A stretch of 64,000 nt of DNA, taken from assembly GCF_002220365.1 (NCBI RefSeq), contig NZ_MTHB01000049.1:62001-126000 (forward strand), in the 5' to 3' direction. Under the pieces are notes generated by a model. That model did not search any database and was not told the DNA's origin. It saw only the letters and a program-made list of their open reading frames with translations. Positions 59,673 to 64,000 of the stretch are shown here, piece by piece. The position numbers and the translations under genes are program-made. How positions within the stretch are numbered: the first letter of the stretch is position 1; every line of letters starts with the position of its first letter. The DNA comes from Caballeronia sordidicola. Its GTDB lineage: Bacteria; Pseudomonadota; Gammaproteobacteria; Burkholderiales; Burkholderiaceae.

Positions 59673-60292
59673 TGGTGCGCGGCAGATTTATCACGTTTGA
59701 AGGCATCGACGGAGCGGGTAAGACCACGCACCTCGCGTGGTTTCGTCAGCGCCTGGACGACAAGATCGCTGCCACGGGCCGCTCGGTTGTGATCACGCGG
59801 GAGCCCGGCGGTACAACGCTGGGTGAAAGCCTGCGAGACTTGCTGCTCAATCAGCCGATGGACCTCGAAACCGAAGCGTTGCTGATGTTCGCCGCACGCC
59901 GCGAACATCTGGCGCAGATCATCGAGCCGGCGTTGGCCCGGGGCGACTGGGTGTTGTCGGATCGTTTCTCCGACGCCACCTTCGCGTATCAGGGGGGCGG
60001 TCGCGGTTTGCCGCGTGACAAGCTGGAAGCGCTTGAGCGCTGGGTACAGGGCGGTTTCCAGCCAGACCTGACCGTGCTCTTCGACGTACCGACGGACGTG
60101 GCCAGCGAACGACGCGGCGCGGTTCGCTCACCCGACAAGTTCGAGAGCGAATCGGATTCGTTTTTCAGCCGCACGAGGGCTGAGTATTTGCGCCGGGCGG
60201 CGGAATCGCCGGAGCGATTTGTGATAATTGATGCCACCCAAACGATAACCAATATCCAGAAACAACTTGAAGCAGTGATCGCAAGTATTTGA
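59669..60292 (+). CDS. tmk: Thymidylate kinase
   Basis: 207 residues. P-loop [35 protein letters not shown] motif [20 protein letters not shown] and a Lys/Arg-poor lid near [15 protein letters not shown]. Phosphorylates dTMP. Overlaps mltG by four bases. Confidence 0.96.
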   Translation: MMVRGRFITFEGIDGAGKTTHLAWFRQRLDDKIAATGRSVVITREPGGTTLGESLRDLLLNQPMDLETEALLMFAARREHLAQIIEPALARGDWVLSDRFSDATFAYQGGGRGLPRDKLEALERWVQGGFQPDLTVLFDVPTDVASERRGAVRSPDKFESESDSFFSRTRAEYLRRAAESPERFVIIDATQTITNIQKQLEAVIASI

Positions 60293-60314
60293 TGTTTATA
60301 GAAATTAGTAGATA

Positions 60315-60458
60315 GAATTTACTTTAAGTGTTGCTCCATGACGGTTTCAGCCACTGACATCCTGTGCCACAACCTCTTGCCGAGCCTCGAAAAAGCTTCA
60401 ATTAGTGTCGACAAACAATTGATTTAATTGAGTTTAATCGACAAGTTAAAGTAAATTC
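60315..60458. repeat. AT-rich structured element with 13-bp inverted ends between tmk and holB
   Basis: GAATTTACTTTAA (60315-60327) is the exact reverse complement of TTAAAGTAAATTC (60446-60458), enclosing 118 bases. Inside, CAATTGATTTAATTG is palindromic, and TGTCGA / TCGACA form a further pair. The element breaks an otherwise tight operon and is unlike its GC-rich neighbours. It may be a small non-autonomous insertion or a folded RNA segment. Confidence 0.55.
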
Positions 60459-60504
60459 AGACTCGCAAGATTTTGTCGCAAACATCTGATCCAAAAGACA
60501 TTTC

Positions 60505-61533
60505 ATGATCTATCCGTGGCAAACCGATGACTGGGCCCATCTTGATCAACTGCGTGCAAGCTGGCCGCACGCGTTGCTTCTGCACGGTCGCGCGGGTATC
60601 GGTAAATTGCAGTTTGCGCAGCATCTTGCTCAAAGCCTGCTCTGCGAAACCCCGACCGACACGCGCGAACCGTGCGGAAAGTGTGTTGCCTGCCTGTGGT
60701 TCAGCCAGGGCAACCATCCTGACTATCGCGCGGTCCTGCCGGAAGCACTTGCCGGAGAATTGGTCAGCGAAGACAAGGCTGACAAGGCGGACGCCGAGGA
60801 CGGCAAGAAAACGAAGGTGCTGAGCAAGGAGATCAAGATCGATCAGGTGCTCGGGCTGATGAATTTTTTCAGCCTCGGATCGCACCGGGGTGGCTTGCGG
60901 GTCGTGTTGCTGTATCCGGCTGAATCGATCAACGTGTTCGCCGCAAACGCATTGCTCAAGACGCTGGAGGAACCGCCCGCGGGCGTGGTGTTCATTCTGG
61001 TGACGGCGCGCATAGACCGCTTGCTGCCAACGATCATCAGCCGCTGCCGCCAATGGCCGATGACCCTCCCGGCCACCGAGCCCGCCGTCGCGTGGCTGGC
61101 GCAGCAGGGCGTGGAGCGTCCCGCAGCCGTACTGGCAGAATCCGGCGGCGCGCCGCTGACCGCGCTGGCGCTCGCCTCCGACGAAAATCGCGCGCTGCGT
61201 GATTTCGCGCTGGCGCAACTGGCCGCCGGCCCCGCCTGCGACGCTTTCGCGTGCGGAGAAAGCCTGCAGAAGCTGCCGGTGCCCATGGTGCTGGGCTGGC
61301 TGCAGCGATGGCTTTACGACCTTCTCGCCCAAAAAGCGGCGGGGCGTCCGCGCTACTTCCCGGGCGCATCGAAGGCGCTCGAACGCTGCGCCGCGCAGAT
61401 CGATACCGAGCGTTTCGCCCACTTTCAAAAGACGGTGACACGGCAACGCGCGGTGGAAAATCATCCGCTGAACGCGCGGCTGGTGTTCGAAGAACTGTTC
61501 CTGGGCTACCGCGACGTGTTCACCGCGGCCTGA
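60505..61533 (+). CDS. holB: DNA polymerase III delta-prime subunit
   Basis: 342 residues. Clamp-loader AAA+ fold starting IYPWQTDDWAHLDQLRA, P-loop-like HGRAGIGKLQFAQHLAQSLL, zinc cysteines in EPCGKCVACLW, and NALLKTLEEPPAGVVFILV with RLLPTIISRCRQW, the usual sensor region. Works in loading the beta clamp at the replication fork. Confidence 0.95.
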   Translation: MIYPWQTDDWAHLDQLRASWPHALLLHGRAGIGKLQFAQHLAQSLLCETPTDTREPCGKCVACLWFSQGNHPDYRAVLPEALAGELVSEDKADKADAEDGKKTKVLSKEIKIDQVLGLMNFFSLGSHRGGLRVVLLYPAESINVFAANALLKTLEEPPAGVVFILVTARIDRLLPTIISRCRQWPMTLPATEPAVAWLAQQGVERPAAVLAESGGAPLTALALASDENRALRDFALAQLAAGPACDAFACGESLQKLPVPMVLGWLQRWLYDLLAQKAAGRPRYFPGASKALERCAAQIDTERFAHFQKTVTRQRAVENHPLNARLVFEELFLGYRDVFTAA

Positions 61534-61567
61534 CTACCGACTCCCTCTTTTTGCATACGAACACACT

Positions 61568-62065
61568 ATGAACCCCAATTACCGCGACGCCACGCTCGAC
61601 GATCTTCCGGGCATCGTGGCCATCTACAATTCCACCGTGCCTTCACGCCTCGTAACCGCTGATCTAGAACCAGTCACGGTCGAAAGCCGGCTCGCGTGGT
61701 TTCATGCCCATGGTCCGAACGCACGTCCGTTATGGGTGGTCGAAGAAAATGGCGCGATCATCGCATGGCTGAGTTTCTCGGATTTTTACGGCCGTCCGGC
61801 CTATCTGCGCACGGCGGAAGTCAGCATTTATCTCGCCGAAAGCGCGCGTGGCAAGGGGCTTGGGAAGCAGTTGTTGCAAGTGGCGCTGGAACGCGCACCG
61901 GCATTGGGTATCGACACACTGTTGGGTTTCATCTTCGGCCACAACGAACCGAGCCTGCGCCTGTTCCAGCGCTTTGAATTCCAGACGTGGGGGTCGCTGC
62001 CGCGCGTCGCGGTGCTGGACGGCGTTGAACGAGACCTCTTGATTCTGGGCCGGCGGCTCGGTTGA
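61568..62065 (+). CDS. GNAT-family N-acetyltransferase (phosphinothricin-acetyltransferase-like)
   Basis: 165 residues. N-terminal YRDATLDDLPGIVAIYNSTV, then the acetyl-CoA loop VSIYLAESARGKGLGKQLLQ and C-terminal GFIFGHNEPSLRLFQRFEFQ. This arrangement is that of the PAT/YncA group acting on small amines or methionine derivatives. It lies between holB and tatD, where many proteobacteria have a pilZ-domain gene, which I do not see here. Confidence 0.92.
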   Translation: MNPNYRDATLDDLPGIVAIYNSTVPSRLVTADLEPVTVESRLAWFHAHGPNARPLWVVEENGAIIAWLSFSDFYGRPAYLRTAEVSIYLAESARGKGLGKQLLQVALERAPALGIDTLLGFIFGHNEPSLRLFQRFEFQTWGSLPRVAVLDGVERDLLILGRRLG

Positions 62066-62110
62066 CCGATAGCTCGCTCCCTATCCCAATCCCGCTTTAA
62101 CGGAACCCCC

Positions 62111-62902
62111 ATGTTCGTCGATTCGCATTGCCACATCAATTTCGAAGGCCTGGCCGACCGTCTGCCCGAAGTGCTCGACAAAATGCGCGAGCTGAAGGTG
62201 ACGCATGCGCTGTGCGTCTCGGTTGATCTGGAAACGCTGCCTTCGGTGTTGAAGATCGCCGAAGAGAACGAGCATATTTACGCATCGGTCGGCGTGCATC
62301 CGGATCACGAAGACGCGCGCGAACCAAGCGTGGCGGATCTCGTGGAACTGGCGCGGCATCCGAAAGTAGTGGCTATCGGCGAGACGGGTCTGGATTATTA
62401 CCGTCTGGAAGGCCGCAGCATCGCCGATATGGAATGGCAGCGTGAACGTTTCCGCACGCATATTCGGGCGGCGCACGCGACGGCGAAACCGCTGATCATC
62501 CATACGCGTTCGTCGTGGGAAGACACGCTGCGCATCATGGCCGAGGAGCGCGCAAGCGTACCGGGCGGCGTGATGCATTGCTTCACGGAACCATGGCATG
62601 TCGCCGAGGCCGCGCTTGCCCAGGATTTTTACATTTCGCTGTCGGGCATTGTCACGTTCAAGAGCGCGAAAGACGTGCAGGACGTCGCGGGCCGTGTGCC
62701 GCTCGAGCGGTTGCTGATTGAAACGGACTCGCCGTATCTGGCGCCGGTGCCGTATCGCGGGAAATCGAATGAACCTGCGTACGTAAGTTATGTCGGACGC
62801 TTCATCGCGCAATTGCGCGAGATGCCGGAAGCAGCATTGGCGGCAGCCACGACGCGTAATTTTTTCACGCTGTTCAAGATTCCGCAGCCGGTTGGGCACT
62901 GA
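62111..62902 (+). CDS. TatD-family metal-dependent hydrolase
   Basis: 263 residues of the amidohydrolase barrel. Metal ligands in FVDSHCHINF, Glu in AIGETGLDYYR, His in IIHTR and MHCFTE, and Asp in IETDSPYLAPVPYRGK. The YcfH/TatD group are DNases or related hydrolases. Confidence 0.94.
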   Translation: MFVDSHCHINFEGLADRLPEVLDKMRELKVTHALCVSVDLETLPSVLKIAEENEHIYASVGVHPDHEDAREPSVADLVELARHPKVVAIGETGLDYYRLEGRSIADMEWQRERFRTHIRAAHATAKPLIIHTRSSWEDTLRIMAEERASVPGGVMHCFTEPWHVAEAALAQDFYISLSGIVTFKSAKDVQDVAGRVPLERLLIETDSPYLAPVPYRGKSNEPAYVSYVGRFIAQLREMPEAALAAATTRNFFTLFKIPQPVGH

Positions 62903-62998
62903 AGTCCACTATGGTCCCTTTGCCGCAACGCGCCCGATTGCGCGCCTGACAGATTCTTTATTTCGATATCAGAACGTTAAGTAATCCCCAAGGAACAC

Positions 62999-63778
62999 AT
63001 GCCTACATTTTCGACGGTTTCTTCTTCCAGCCTCTCCACGTCCTCAACCCGCCAATCCGCCCTGACGCGCAGAACGTGGCGAACCCTCGTGACCGGCCTG
63101 GTGCTGACGGCCGCCGCCATCGCGCAACCCGCCTTTGCAACGCCTGCCGACTCCATGATCAAGGCAGTAAAGTTTGACGACATATCTGCCGTTAAAAAGC
63201 TGTTGGCACAGGGCGTGGATCCGAATCTCGTCGATGACACCGGCACGCCGTTGCTCGTGATCGCGGCGAGGGAGAAGTCGGACAAGGTAGGCAAGCTGCT
63301 TGCCGATAATCCGAACATCGACCTTGAAAAGCTCGATCCCGCCGGTGAAAACGCGATGATGCTGGCCGCGCTCAACGACGACCTCACCTTCGTGAACGTG
63401 CTGATCGCGAACAACGCGGAAGTGAACAAGAAGGGCTGGACGCCGCTGCACTATGCTGCGACCAACGGGCATGACGACGTAGTGAAGGTGTTGCTCGACC
63501 ATTCGGCTTACATCGACTCGGGGTCACCCAACGGCACGACTCCGCTGATGATGGCGGCGCGCGGCGGTCATCTGTCGACGGTCAAGCTGTTGCTCGATGA
63601 AGGCGCCGACCTGCGGGTGAAGAACCAGATTGGCCTGACGGCGGTGGACTTCGCGAAGCAGTATCACGAAAAAGATGTGGCGGAAGGCTTGGCGGCACGG
63701 CTGGCATCGATGCAAAACCAGGGCGCGGCAGCAGGCGCATCCGGGGCACCGCAAAGCGGCGCAAACAGTGCAAAATGA
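62999..63778 (+). CDS. Exported ankyrin-repeat protein
   Basis: 259 residues. Serine-rich N-terminus, then a signal (TLVTGLVLTAAAIAQPAFA, cleavage about residue 47). Five ankyrin repeats follow, the clearest being GWTPLHYAATNGHDDVVKVL and GTTPLMMAARGGHLSTVKLL. The tail is Ala/Gly-rich. Probably a periplasmic binding scaffold. It follows tatD by 96 bases. The remaining bases to 64000 hold no gene, only short GACTCGRGTCT-like repeats and a CTGAC-TTCG-GTCAG hairpin at 63820-63833. Confidence 0.88.
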   Translation: MPTFSTVSSSSLSTSSTRQSALTRRTWRTLVTGLVLTAAAIAQPAFATPADSMIKAVKFDDISAVKKLLAQGVDPNLVDDTGTPLLVIAAREKSDKVGKLLADNPNIDLEKLDPAGENAMMLAALNDDLTFVNVLIANNAEVNKKGWTPLHYAATNGHDDVVKVLLDHSAYIDSGSPNGTTPLMMAARGGHLSTVKLLLDEGADLRVKNQIGLTAVDFAKQYHEKDVAEGLAARLASMQNQGAAAGASGAPQSGANSAK

Positions 63779-64000
63779 CGCTCGCACGGCGAGGAACGTG
63801 ACTCGGGTCTGACTCGAGTCTGACTTCGGTCAGCCCGACAACAGGTCCCGACCGCGCGGTACGAGGAACATACGAAGAACAGCGTGTGTGATCCGGAAAT
63901 GATGAGCCGAGGAATGGCGCGTCCGGATGCGCTCGCTGAAAAGACGGGTTTGGGCCTTCAACACAGGATGTTTTTACCTGCGCATCCAGGCCGGCCCGCA

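Noticed and set aside
63801..63840. Short GACTCG-type tandem repeats and UUCG-loop hairpin at the right end
   Set aside because: Only three imperfect units and no T-run; too little to call a terminator or repeat family.
1..64000. CRISPR arrays, insertion sequences, integrases and rRNA genes
   Set aside because: Looked for regular repeats, transposase or integrase motifs and rRNA-like sequence; none was seen apart from the repeats described.

Overview
The window looks like chromosomal DNA of a beta-proteobacterium of the Burkholderiaceae, most like Paraburkholderia or Caballeronia. This is judged from gene content, high GC and codon use, not from a search. Most of it is ordinary housekeeping and catabolic sequence. 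The accessory parts are the end of an aryl-polyene-type pigment cluster, an organosulfur-type uptake/oxidation cluster, and two antibacterial effector-immunity islands.

Layout. 1-4.9 kb: two ketosynthases (the first cut by the window edge), a small lipoprotein, a SAM methyltransferase and a flavin-dependent-halogenase-like protein. 4.9-10.7 kb: a minus-strand run (permease, ATPase, flavin monooxygenase, flavin reductase, solute-binding protein) divergent from a LysR regulator. 10.9-15.9 kb: a DUF4239 membrane protein, a secreted beta-propeller protein and an MFS transporter. 16.3-34.2 kb: tRNA-Asp, ppiD, a small lipoprotein, tesA/ybbA, pgi, nnr, a DadA-like oxidase, purL, a parvulin, bolA, yciB, msrB and selO. 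34.4-36.0 kb: acyl-CoA ligase. 36.2-45.35 kb: effector-immunity island. 45.5-53.3 kb: a beta-oxidation-type run (hydratase/dehydrogenase, pncA, thiolase, Dabb, thioesterase, MDR, SDR, hydrolase). 53.7-56.7 kb: lipase effector with a Tli4-like immunity lipoprotein and a decayed lipase fragment. 56.7-63.8 kb: NRDE protein, ygfZ, mltG, tmk, holB, acetyltransferase, tatD and an ankyrin protein.

The most interesting part is 36.2-45.35 kb. Two large paralogues, neither with a signal peptide, share a nearly identical first ~598 residues (an M23/LytM-like domain apparently split by an inserted SH3b-like domain, then a long linker). They then carry unrelated peptidoglycan-hydrolase tails: a GH19-like domain in one and a GH24 (phage-lysozyme-like) domain in the other. 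Each stop codon overlaps, as TAATG, the start of a gene for an exported protein. The GH24 partner ends in an LprI/DUF1311 domain, a family that includes a lysozyme inhibitor. A ~470 bp upstream block is duplicated with each gene. Between and beyond the pairs lie decayed tails, a decayed core fragment with stop codons, and truncated immunity-like genes. The pattern fits an array that grows by recombination in the conserved core and swaps toxin-immunity cassettes at the 3' end, most simply as type VI secretion effectors. No vgrG, hcp or PAAR gene is in the window, so the delivery route is inferred.

Start codons were chosen from ribosome-binding sites and family starts where possible. Names rest on motifs and overall sequence character read by eye; no database search was possible.
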